NCBI GenBank assembly: GCA_023664185.1
Contig: JAMPGA010000002.1
Location: 220,322 to 284,321 of the forward strand
Direction: 5' to 3'
DNA: 64,000 nt
From: Muribaculaceae bacterium
GTDB taxonomy: Bacteria > Bacteroidota > Bacteroidia > Bacteroidales > Muribaculaceae
Of the stretch, positions 28,701 to 36,245 are shown in pieces (within the stretch, counting starts at the first letter, position 1; every line of letters begins with the position of its first letter). The position numbers and the translations under genes were made by a program. Below the pieces are notes generated by a model, which saw only the letters and a program-made list of their open reading frames with translations, was not told the DNA's origin and did no database searches.

Positions 28701-28961
28701 CTCTATCTGCTCCACAGAGGCTCCGGGATAGACGGCAGCCACCACACCCTCGCGTATGGTGAAGCTGGGAAACTCGTTTTTGTCCATCTCCTTGAGCGCA
28801 TATATGCCGAAGGCCAGGAAGATGCACACAAGCAGAATCACCTCCTTGCTGTATTTCATGCCTGTCGCCACTATGGGGTTTGGCTTTGACAGGGGTTGAG
28901 GAGCCGTTTGCTCTGCAGCAGAGCCGGTTTTCCCCTTTGTATCCGATGTTTCAGATGCCAT
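25773..28961 (-). CDS. RND-family efflux pump, inner membrane permease
   Basis: A 1062-residue RND permease with 12 predicted membrane helices and two large periplasmic loops. Helix 4 carries GMIVDNSVVIIDDYVE, where AcrB has two Asp; here the pair is Asp-Asn. Helix 10 carries MVRNAIVLLDYAEEL, where AcrB has Lys940; here Arg. A D/N/R proton relay is known in some RND subfamilies, so the pump is probably active. Drug, bile-salt or lipid substrates are all possible. There is no Met/Cys-rich metal signature to suggest a CusA role. It sits between the adaptor (18 nt upstream) and TolC (16 nt downstream). Confidence 0.93.
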   Translation of the reverse strand: MASETSDTKGKTGSAAEQTAPQPLSKPNPIVATGMKYSKEVILLVCIFLAFGIYALKEMDKNEFPSFTIREGVVAAVYPGASVEQIEQEVLKPLEDYIFSYKEVNKAKTHSQITSGMVIIFVELDNDVDNAKPFWNEFKLGMEQIKLSLPPGVLGVETISNFGDTSSLLITMQSSDKTYRELGDYMDRLKDRLRKVESVGSLSVTGKQKEEIAVYLDPQKLKHYALSETTVGATLLAQGFQTTGGSLRNGHYTNPIVVSRSVNSIADVAETVVFSTPDGNVVRLGDVADIRREYPDPDSYITNNFEKCILLSVQIKDGYNVVEMGTEVNRQLEAFKKELPASVTLFTITDQPTVVNSSVNYFLVELLIAIVAVVVVVMLLLPFSVALIAASTIPITIFISLGLFYVLGIELNTVTLACLIVTLGMIVDNSVVIIDDYVELISEGMDRYSATLRAGTEFFKAIFSATLAISLTFFPFLVTVTGMFRDFLTDFPWGMTIILLVSLVVAELLVPFLQYKLIKKPIYKLQREAMESGKKKFSFFISMQNLYNKLIDWCFRWPKTTIALGVLSVIIGGYLFVNRPLQLMPIAERNQFAVEITLPPGSSVEHTTQVADSLEAILAADERVVSIASFHGCSSPRFQTTYAPEIAGPNYAQFIVNTKSNQATVDVLNEYTGRYESYFPDAFIKFKQLSYSEASNPIEIRYSGSDMATLHALADSAANVARGVPGLRSVRLSLDNPLAAATVTPDNTRAGRMGLNSTLLETSLAMRYSAGLPVATVWEGDYGIPVTLKTSTGQKSTIDQLEREPMPVLGLGSVPLAQIADVSPVWHPGKLEHYNGVPTVSVIAQVERNINVIDRTRALMDSLDRIPLPDGVTVTRGGEWEQNMDTLPEILGGLAMSVVVIFFILLLHYAQSDTALLLVLSLILCLPGAAFGLILQDTALSLTCVLGIVSLMGIMVRNAIVLLDYAEELRNQGQPVVQAVLNASKRRMRPIFLTSAAATMGVLPMILGDSALWKPMGVVIFWGTPVTMIYILTVIPVAYMLMKRRIKGADRPLPEPLETHLM

Positions 28962-28979
28962 AATGTGACGGATTTAGTT

Positions 28980-30053
28980 TCAACGTATATTTTCAGCAAT
29001 GGCCACCACCTCTGTGCCGGTGCCCACTTTCTGCATGCCGGCCACAATCACGCTGTCGCCGGGCTGGAGGCCTGACCTCACATTTACTCCGCCTGCCGTG
29101 AGCTCGTCGGCTGTGACAAACACTCGGCGTGCCTTGCTGTCTCTGACGGTCCACACAAACTGCCGATTGTCGGATGTGAGCAGCAGAGCCTGCGATGGGA
29201 GCACGTAGCCGGTAGCTACAGCTGTGGAGTCCGTAGAGCCTTCAACAGCCACACTGCACACCATGCCGGGCAGAATCTTGCCTCCGGCCGAGGGAATGTC
29301 AAACTTTACTGAGTAGGAGCGGGTGAGCGGATCAGCCACCACATCTTTCTGAGCCATCTGCCCATCCACAGCCACACCGTCGAGGGCGTCAAAGGTCACA
29401 GCCGCACGCCTGGAGGCGCCGAAGCTTCCTATCTCGGTCTCGGGCACAGAGACTGTGGCCTGGAGACGGTCAAGATTCACTATCTTGAGCACGGGCTGGG
29501 CGGGAACCACCGTCTGCCCTTCGTCGGCCAGTTTCTCGGCCACATAGCCTGTGATGGGCGATGTGAGTGTAGCGTCGGCCACGGCTCTGTCGGCAAGTGC
29601 AACGGCGTTTTCGGCCTGCTGCAGACGCGTCTGCACCTCCACCCATTTCACATCGGGCAGGGCATTGGCATCGTGCAGTTTTTTCAGACGGTTGTAAAGA
29701 TCGCGCACTTCATTGAGCTCTGCCACGGCAATATTGCGCTCGTCGTTGAGACTTTCGCTCTTCACCCTGGCCAGCACCTGACCTTTGGCTACCTTCTGCC
29801 CCTCTTTCACATATATGTCTGTAATGGTGCCGGGCACGGAAAAACCTACCACCGAGGCCTCGGCAGACTCCACGGTGCCCGAATATACACCGCCACCACT
29901 GCTGCCGGCCGATGCGTGGGCCAGAACCTCGACCTTCACCCTTACGGGAGGTGCCTGGGTGGGCTTGTCGTGACTATTACAGCCTGATATAAAGAGTGCA
30001 GGGAGCATCGGCAATGCCATGGCTACCCCTTTGAAATAGTTGAAACAGTTCAT
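28980..30053 (-). CDS. RND efflux periplasmic adaptor (membrane fusion protein)
   Basis: A 357-residue HlyD/AcrA-type adaptor with a lipobox (PALFISGC), so it is anchored in the inner membrane by lipid. It has a barrel-sandwich region (GVYSGTVESAEASVVGFSV ... GTITDIYVKEGQKVAKGQVL), an alpha-hairpin (about residues 105-150), and a beta-barrel plus membrane-proximal domain ending in VVAIAENIR. It links the RND permease to TolC. First gene of the three-gene operon; I could not identify a convincing promoter in the 179 nt before it. Confidence 0.92.
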   Translation of the reverse strand: MNCFNYFKGVAMALPMLPALFISGCNSHDKPTQAPPVRVKVEVLAHASAGSSGGGVYSGTVESAEASVVGFSVPGTITDIYVKEGQKVAKGQVLARVKSESLNDERNIAVAELNEVRDLYNRLKKLHDANALPDVKWVEVQTRLQQAENAVALADRAVADATLTSPITGYVAEKLADEGQTVVPAQPVLKIVNLDRLQATVSVPETEIGSFGASRRAAVTFDALDGVAVDGQMAQKDVVADPLTRSYSVKFDIPSAGGKILPGMVCSVAVEGSTDSTAVATGYVLPSQALLLTSDNRQFVWTVRDSKARRVFVTADELTAGGVNVRSGLQPGDSVIVAGMQKVGTGTEVVAIAENIR

Positions 30054-30182
30054 GATACGTGAGAATTGGAGTTCGACTCTATGTTATTAACAACGCAGGC
30101 AATATGATGGTTCAAAGGATGGTTCAGACCGAAGAAAAATGGATTTTTGGCAAATAAATGAGGAATTTCCGATTTTTTGCGT

Positions 30183-30190
30183 TAACTTTG
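30183..30190 (+). promoter_or_regulatory. -7 element of the coiled-coil/AT-hook gene
   Basis: TAACTTTG matches TAnnTTTG exactly, with a start site about 40 nt before the ATG at 30233. It lies inside the longer open frame, which argues that translation starts downstream of it. No matching -33 element is obvious. Confidence 0.5.
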
Positions 30191-30232
30191 CCAATAACTA
30201 TACCTTTTACCTCACTAAAACCTGAAAACGTC

Positions 30233-31540
30233 ATGTCACTTTGGACAGGAGTCAAACAAGTATTCGGATTCAGCCCCGATGAGGAGGATGACGAGGAATA
30301 TCTCGATGCAAACATCCCGAAAGCTGTTCCCGAGGTGCAACCCACTCCCGTAGCAACCCATGCAGCTACTGAAAATGAGACGGGTGACACCGCCTCGAGC
30401 CACGAAACGGCCGAGGCTTGCGGCGACCCTACCCTACCCGCCGATCTGTTTGACGCCGTGCTCGAAGTGTTCAACTCGGCTCAGCCCGACTTCATCAGGC
30501 GCTGCATATCCACCGAGGCCCAGCGCGAATATCTGCTCAACTCTCTTTCAGAGCGTCTGCGCTCACGCCTGTCGCGTGTGGTAGGTGCCGAGGCCATTAC
30601 GGCTGATGAGGAGCTGAAAGCAGAATGTAAGCGCCTCACCGACCGCGTGGCCCAGCTGGAGAAGGAATCGAAGGTGACTGAGGCCCTCAAACGTGAGAAC
30701 TCGCGCCTGCGCCTATCCATAGAAAATCAGAAACGTGCCCTGCAGGATCGCATCACCGATCTTGAGATTCGCATAGAGAAGTCGGGGATCAACCCCACCA
30801 AAGGGGAAAAGCCCGAGAAGGAAGAGCATCACACTGAGACCCAGGCAGACACAGCCGACACACAGGCTCTGGAAATGCTGGGAGCCGAGCTGCGGCGCCA
30901 GACCACTCTGCGCGAACAGGCCGAAATGAAAAGCCGTATGGCCGACAGCATGCTCACTGACCTGCGCAACACCGCGGCCGACTATCGACGCCAGCTGCAG
31001 GAGTATCACGACGAGCAGGAGCAGGCTGTGGCTCTCTTTGAGTCGAAAATGGCCGAATATGAAGGGATAAAGCGCCGCCTGGAACGCAACGTCGAGGAGC
31101 TCTCGAAGCAGATTCAGGAATATCGCAGCGCCGGGCTGGAAACTCGCATAGCAGCTCTAAACCAGGAGAATGCCACCCTGCGCCACAACATAGAAAACAA
31201 CCTCTACAATCAAGCCAACGCAGAGATGCGCCTGCGCAAGGAGATAAAGGAGCTGAAGGCACGCCTCGAAAGCGCTCCTACAGATGCAGCCGAGCCTCAG
31301 GCCACTTACTCCACCCCGGCTCAGAGCCTGGCCTCAGCCTCATCAGAGCCCGGGCAGGCATCACAGAAGCGCAAGCGCGGACGCCCGCGCAAGGTGCGCA
31401 TAGACACTGAACTGGGCGACACAGATGTCTTTGACACTCAGACTAAGGCCCCGGCCAAGGAGGATCCAGACTTCGGATATCATGAACCTCCGCGCCGCCC
31501 GGGCAACACCGACGAAGCACAACTGACACTGTTTGACTGA
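30233..31540 (+). CDS. Coiled-coil protein with AT-hook and C-terminal sliding-clamp-like motif, function unknown
   Basis: About 435 residues from the ATG at 30233, chosen because the promoter element lies just before it. Order of parts: an acidic N-terminus (PDEEDDEEYLD); a helical segment at about 65-115 (LFDAVLEVFNSAQPDFIRR); long heptad coiled coils at about 120-185 and 220-350, rich in Glu/Arg/Gln; a Pro/Ser linker; an AT-hook-like KRKRGRPRK at 379-387 (GRP core 383-385); and the extreme C-terminus QLTLFD at 430-435. QLTLF closely resembles the bacterial beta-clamp-binding pentapeptide (QL[SD]LF). No enzyme motif, signal peptide or membrane helix. A nucleoid- or replisome-associated structural protein is a reasonable guess. 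I do not recognise the family. Confidence 0.75.
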   Translation: MSLWTGVKQVFGFSPDEEDDEEYLDANIPKAVPEVQPTPVATHAATENETGDTASSHETAEACGDPTLPADLFDAVLEVFNSAQPDFIRRCISTEAQREYLLNSLSERLRSRLSRVVGAEAITADEELKAECKRLTDRVAQLEKESKVTEALKRENSRLRLSIENQKRALQDRITDLEIRIEKSGINPTKGEKPEKEEHHTETQADTADTQALEMLGAELRRQTTLREQAEMKSRMADSMLTDLRNTAADYRRQLQEYHDEQEQAVALFESKMAEYEGIKRRLERNVEELSKQIQEYRSAGLETRIAALNQENATLRHNIENNLYNQANAEMRLRKEIKELKARLESAPTDAAEPQATYSTPAQSLASASSEPGQASQKRKRGRPRKVRIDTELGDTDVFDTQTKAPAKEDPDFGYHEPPRRPGNTDEAQLTLFD

Positions 31541-31593
31541 GTCCCCTCCTAAGCCTCTCCTCAACCTGACACAAACCATTCACCTGCACAGAG

Positions 31594-33819
31594 ATGAACA
31601 GATTTTTCACATCACTCTCTCTCCTCGCCGCTGCAGCCATAGCCACTGCCACTCCGGCAGCCTCGACATCGACAGCAAGAGTCATGACCGACATGGCTCC
31701 CTTTGTATATCCGCAAAACGCAGCTCCCACCCCTGCCCGACCGGCGTTTACCAACTCACCCGACGGCCTCACCTATCTGCGCCTCAACAAAGACCGCAAA
31801 AAGATTGTGTCCTGCTCGCTCACCGATGGCAAGGAGCTCGAAACCGTGATGGATATAACCACCACACGCGAAAATACGCTGCCTTCATCGATCGAAGAGT
31901 TCGCACTGAGCCCCGACGGCACAAAGATTTTGGTGGCAACCGACAAGGAACCCCTCTACCGTCGCTCATTCACAGCCCGATACTGGGTGTATGAGATACG
32001 CTCGCGCATACTGCGACCCCTCTCGGAGACTCACAAGACACAGCGCTCGCCAATCTTCTCGCCCGACGGACGCATGGTGGCCTTCACAGCTCCCGACAAT
32101 AATATATATATCAAAAAAATAGACTTCGACACCGAGGTGGCCGTGACCACCGACGGCGCACCGGGTACAGTGATAAACGGTGTGCCCGACTGGGTGTATG
32201 AGGAGGAATTTGCCACAGACTGCTCCATGGCTTGGGCTCCCGACGCGCAGACACTGTGCTATCTGAAATACAACGAGAAGGCAGTCCCGTCGTTCTCATT
32301 CACTCTCTATGAAGGCACTTGCAACCCCCGCCCCGAATACACTCTCTATCCCGGCAGCTTCTCATACAAATATCCCGTGGCCGGGCAGCCCAACTCAGTG
32401 GTGAGCCTGCACTCCTACGACGTGGACAACCGCAAGATAAAAGATCTTTCACTCCCCGATCGCAACATCGAGTATATACCCCGCATAGAGTATGGCGGCG
32501 AAAGCACCGACCGCCTCATGACCGTGACGCTCAACCGCGACCAGACACGCATGGAGATCTACTCCGTCAACCCCCGCTCGGGTGTGAGCAAGTTGGTGTT
32601 CACCGAATCGACCGAAGCATGGCTCCCCACCGCCACATATGAGGATCTGACATTCGAAAAAGACGGTTTTGTGGTGCTCTCCGCCCGCACCGGCTGGCAA
32701 CACGCCTACGTATACTCATATGCCGGAATCCTGGAGCGCACACTCACATCAGGTGAGTATGACGTGACAGCCTACTATGGCGCCGACCTGCGCGGCAACC
32801 GCTATGTGCAGACCTCGCAGACCGGAAGCATCAACCGCGTGGTGACACGCATCGATGCCAAAGGATTGGCCAAAGACCTCACTCCGGCCGAGGGCTGGGG
32901 CGAAGCATGGTTCAACCCCTCGCTCACCCACGCCTGCCTGATTCACTCCACCTCGGCCACACCTCCGGTGGCCACACTCATCGACACTAAGAGCGGCAAA
33001 AAGATCACTACCCTCGAGGAAAGTGCCGCTATTGCCGCACGCTATGCCTCGGCTCCGAAGCGACAGTTTACTACCATACCTGCCGCCAACGGTCAGCCCA
33101 TGAACGCATATATAATAAAGCCTGACGCATTCGACCCCTCGCGCCGTTATCCGGTGATACTCTACCAGTATAGCGGCCCCGGCTCGCAGGAGGTGACAAA
33201 CCGCTGGAAGACCGACTGGACGCAATATGCTGCCATGAAGGGATATGTGGTGGTGTGCGTAGACACACGCGGCACAGGCGCACGCGGCCGCGACTGGGAG
33301 ACTGCCGTCTATCGTCAGCTGGGGCGCCTCGAGACTGCCGACCTGCGCGCCGCAGCCTCATGGATCGCTGCACAGAGCTATGCCGACCCCTCGCGCATAG
33401 GCATAACCGGCTGGAGCTATGGTGGGTATGAAACACTCATGGCCATCACTGCCGACTCAGACACCCCCTCGCCCTTCGCTGCAGCTGTGGCCATAGCCCC
33501 GGTGACCGACTGGCGGTTCTACGACACCGTCTATGCCGAGCGCTACATGCTCACGCCCGCCCAAAACCCCGACGGATATGCTTCGTCTGCCCCCCTCACC
33601 TATGGCGGCCGTCTCGACATACCTCTGCTAATTATCCACGGCACTGCCGACGATAATGTGCATCTCATGAACACTATCCAATATGTGTCTGTTGTAGAAT
33701 CTGAGGGTCAACTGTGCGACATGCTCCTCTACCCCAACATGAACCATTCCATCCGGGAATGCGACGCCCGTCTGAGCGTGTATTCCAAAATGCTTAGATA
33801 CTTCGACTTGAATCTCTGA
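31594..33819 (+). CDS. Dipeptidyl peptidase IV (S9B family)
   Basis: A 741-residue secreted serine peptidase with a signal peptide (MNRFFTSLSLLAAAAIATA), an N-terminal beta-propeller (about 60-480) and a C-terminal alpha/beta-hydrolase domain. The propeller carries DWVYEEEFA, the Glu pair that grips the substrate N-terminus in DPP IV. The catalytic serine is Ser608 in GWSYGGYE, the Asp lies in HGTADDNVHL and the His in NMNHSI. It removes X-Pro or X-Ala dipeptides in the periplasm. The closest kin are the Bacteroides and Porphyromonas DPP IV enzymes. It follows the coiled-coil gene by about 50 nt. Confidence 0.94.
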   Translation: MNRFFTSLSLLAAAAIATATPAASTSTARVMTDMAPFVYPQNAAPTPARPAFTNSPDGLTYLRLNKDRKKIVSCSLTDGKELETVMDITTTRENTLPSSIEEFALSPDGTKILVATDKEPLYRRSFTARYWVYEIRSRILRPLSETHKTQRSPIFSPDGRMVAFTAPDNNIYIKKIDFDTEVAVTTDGAPGTVINGVPDWVYEEEFATDCSMAWAPDAQTLCYLKYNEKAVPSFSFTLYEGTCNPRPEYTLYPGSFSYKYPVAGQPNSVVSLHSYDVDNRKIKDLSLPDRNIEYIPRIEYGGESTDRLMTVTLNRDQTRMEIYSVNPRSGVSKLVFTESTEAWLPTATYEDLTFEKDGFVVLSARTGWQHAYVYSYAGILERTLTSGEYDVTAYYGADLRGNRYVQTSQTGSINRVVTRIDAKGLAKDLTPAEGWGEAWFNPSLTHACLIHSTSATPPVATLIDTKSGKKITTLEESAAIAARYASAPKRQFTTIPAANGQPMNAYIIKPDAFDPSRRYPVILYQYSGPGSQEVTNRWKTDWTQYAAMKGYVVVCVDTRGTGARGRDWETAVYRQLGRLETADLRAAASWIAAQSYADPSRIGITGWSYGGYETLMAITADSDTPSPFAAAVAIAPVTDWRFYDTVYAERYMLTPAQNPDGYASSAPLTYGGRLDIPLLIIHGTADDNVHLMNTIQYVSVVESEGQLCDMLLYPNMNHSIRECDARLSVYSKMLRYFDLNL

Positions 33820-33854
33820 CAGAGTCCAGAGCCTACTGACACATCAATCTGACG

Positions 33855-35192
33855 ATGCCAAACCCTGAACACAACATAACAAACGAGACAGCCATATTCA
33901 ACCTGTGGCTCAACTGGATAGTGGCCTTCGGCGCATTATGCATTCCAAACATCGTGAGTGTCTACACCCCTGCCATAGTGGTGCCCGTCATCACATTCCT
34001 GCTTACGGCCTTGCTGGGCTTGTACAACAATTCTTCGCTGCGTTCACGCTCAGCCGTGTGCCCACTGATCCCGGCCATAGCTCTGCGCTCGCTGGTGATT
34101 TCGGGCCTGATAATGGTGTTGATTCTTATCAGCTATTCACACGGCATTGTCGACCACTTCTTCGAGAGCGAGCTGCTCAACCGCCAGATACCCTTCCTGA
34201 CGGTGCTCATCATATCGCCCGTCACCTTTGTCAACGCTCTGTGGGCACATCTGAGCGGCTCCCGCTACCATGCCTGCCGCGATTGTATGGCCATCCTGGG
34301 CAACACCGCCGAGCGCGGATTCATCGGCAAGCTCTTCAGCCAGGAGAGCCGCTATCAGCGCTACATGCTGCTGGGCATCTCGGCTGTGCTCTCGCTGGTG
34401 TCGTGGGGATACTACCTCACCTTCTACATCAACGTCAACATCAACGTCCCCGACAAGTTCTTCCTGGGATGGATTCCGGTGATACTCTATTTCCTCTCCA
34501 TCGTCTACCTGGCCACTCGCTACTTCACACTCTGGGCCTACTACTATCAGGCCGTGGAGAACGACAGCCACAACGTAGCCTCGACCACCGACCTGAGATT
34601 CCTGATAGTATCAGGTGACACCATCTTCCTGAACCGCTCCGACGACTTCTATGACAAGCCCGACATGAAGGGCTTTGACACCCCGGCGGTGCTCTCGCTC
34701 AACTATCGCAGCGAAATGCCCCTGCAGAAGGCGCGCACTCACTTCACCGACATAAGCCAGATACCTGAAGACAGCTACGATCTGCGCTTCATGTATTACT
34801 CCGAAGACTCTACAGGCTCACACAACGCTTATCATTTCATCTGCTGTGTGGGCAATCCAGAGACCATCTCCGACGAATCCCTCTTCAAAGGCCGGTGGTA
34901 CAACCTCTCGGAGCTGGAGCGACTCCTGCACAATCATGAGCTCAGCCCGATGCTGGCAGCCGAAATACACAGGCTCTACACCGTCACCATGGCCTGGAAG
35001 ACCTACGACATCACCGGACGGCGCCTCTACAAAGTGAAAAACTACAAGCCCCTGTTCCGTCTGCGCGGCATCTGCGACTGGGATGTAGATTTCAACTCAG
35101 CCAAATGGCTCAACGTGGCCAATCTCAACGAGGATAAGCCCTTGTTCCATCTGCGCCGTTTCTTCAACCGTCTGGGAGGATACCGACAGTGA
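33855..35192 (+). CDS. Polytopic membrane protein of unknown function
   Basis: A 445-residue protein that I do not recognise. Six probable membrane helices lie between residues about 17 and 230 (for example AIVVPVITFLLTALLGLY and FLTVLIISPVTFVNALWA). A roughly 215-residue hydrophilic C-terminal domain follows, rich in aromatic and charged residues, which should be cytoplasmic if the N-terminus is. There is no signal peptide and no catalytic motif that I can name. A TssN-like type VI component was considered because of the architecture, but no other type VI gene is nearby. It starts 35 nt after the DPP IV stop and overlaps miaA by 4 nt, so it is co-translated with a tRNA-modification gene. Confidence 0.7.
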   Translation: MPNPEHNITNETAIFNLWLNWIVAFGALCIPNIVSVYTPAIVVPVITFLLTALLGLYNNSSLRSRSAVCPLIPAIALRSLVISGLIMVLILISYSHGIVDHFFESELLNRQIPFLTVLIISPVTFVNALWAHLSGSRYHACRDCMAILGNTAERGFIGKLFSQESRYQRYMLLGISAVLSLVSWGYYLTFYINVNINVPDKFFLGWIPVILYFLSIVYLATRYFTLWAYYYQAVENDSHNVASTTDLRFLIVSGDTIFLNRSDDFYDKPDMKGFDTPAVLSLNYRSEMPLQKARTHFTDISQIPEDSYDLRFMYYSEDSTGSHNAYHFICCVGNPETISDESLFKGRWYNLSELERLLHNHELSPMLAAEIHRLYTVTMAWKTYDITGRRLYKVKNYKPLFRLRGICDWDVDFNSAKWLNVANLNEDKPLFHLRRFFNRLGGYRQ

Positions 35193-36106
35193 GCACGCCT
35201 CTCATAGTCATCACCGGACCCACGGCCTCGGGCAAGACACGCCGAGCTGTCAACCTGGCAAAAGCCCTCGACGCCGAGATCATCAGTGCCGACTCCAGGC
35301 AGATATATCGCGGCATGGATCTGGGCACCGGCAAGGATCTCGAAGAATACGGCTCCGTGCCTGTCCATCTCATAGACATCTGCCCCGCCGGATACAAATA
35401 CAACCTCTTTGAATATCTGCGCGACTTCCGCGCGGTGCGTGCCGACATCGAGGCTCGCGGCAAGAGGGCCATAGTGTGTGGGGGCACAGGGCTCTATGTG
35501 GAAAGTATCATAAAAGGACTCTCACTCCCGCCGGTGCCCGAGGACAAGGCTCTGCGCCAATCGCTGCGCTCGCTCTCGCTCGAGCAACTCACTGAGCGCC
35601 TGGCATCCATGAAGGCCCTACACAACACTACCGACGTCGACACCCCGGCCCGAGCCATCCGCGCCATAGAGATACAAACCTACTATGCCGCCCATCCCGA
35701 GGCTGCCAGCCTGGCCTCTCCCCACCCCGAGACCGACGCTATAGTGATAGGGGTGGATATAGACCGCGACACACGCCGCCGGCTCATCACCAGCCGTCTG
35801 CATGCTCGCTTGGAGGCCGGAATGGTCGACGAGGTGAGGCGACTGCTCGACAGTGGCATACACCCCGACGACCTCATCTACTATGGTCTGGAATACAAAT
35901 ACCTCACCCTCCACCTCACCGGCCAGCTCACACTCCCCGAGATGACACATCAGCTCGAGATAGCCATCCACCAGTTTGCCAAGAGGCAGATGACATGGTT
36001 CAGAGGCATGGAGCGGCGCATAGCACCCATCCCCATCCACTGGCTCCAGTCGACCCTGCCTGACGCTGAATTTTCAAGCGCCGCGCTCAAGCTCATTGAT
36101 TGTTAA
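35189..36106 (+). CDS. miaA: tRNA dimethylallyltransferase
   Basis: A 305-residue enzyme adding a dimethylallyl group to A37 of tRNAs reading UNN codons. The P-loop VITGPTASGKTRRAVNLA, the ISADSRQIYRGMDLGTGK segment and the C-terminal FAKRQMTWFRG motif are all present. The start is GTG, overlapping the stop of the upstream membrane protein gene (GTGA). Normal length. Confidence 0.96.
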   Translation: MSTPLIVITGPTASGKTRRAVNLAKALDAEIISADSRQIYRGMDLGTGKDLEEYGSVPVHLIDICPAGYKYNLFEYLRDFRAVRADIEARGKRAIVCGGTGLYVESIIKGLSLPPVPEDKALRQSLRSLSLEQLTERLASMKALHNTTDVDTPARAIRAIEIQTYYAAHPEAASLASPHPETDAIVIGVDIDRDTRRRLITSRLHARLEAGMVDEVRRLLDSGIHPDDLIYYGLEYKYLTLHLTGQLTLPEMTHQLEIAIHQFAKRQMTWFRGMERRIAPIPIHWLQSTLPDAEFSSAALKLIDC

Positions 36107-36143
36107 TTCATGCGAAAATAGGGGAAATTTGAAAAATTATGCG

Positions 36144-36187
36144 TATATTTGCCCTCCAAAATGGCAGGGCGAGTTGTGTCTTGCCCT
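36144..36187 (+). promoter_or_regulatory. secDF promoter -7 element and leader hairpin
   Basis: TATATTTG at 36144-36151 is an exact TAnnTTTG match, with transcription starting near 36155. The 90-nt leader contains an 8-bp hairpin at 36166-36187: AGGGCGAG paired with CTTGCCCT around TTGTGT. It is too far from the ATG (36246) to block it directly, but could be a regulatory or stability element. The -33 element is unclear. Confidence 0.5.
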
Positions 36188-36245
36188 CACCGACATCTAA
36201 AATAAATACTTAATTCATTAATACCCAACTATTTTTAACACCACA

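Noticed and set aside
25773..28961. Inactive RND pump because of Asp-Asn and Arg in the relay
   Set aside because: The same D/N/R combination occurs in functional RND subfamilies; the rest of the protein is complete.
33855..35192. TssN of a type VI secretion system
   Set aside because: Only the membrane architecture is similar; no other type VI component is in the window and no sequence signature could be confirmed.
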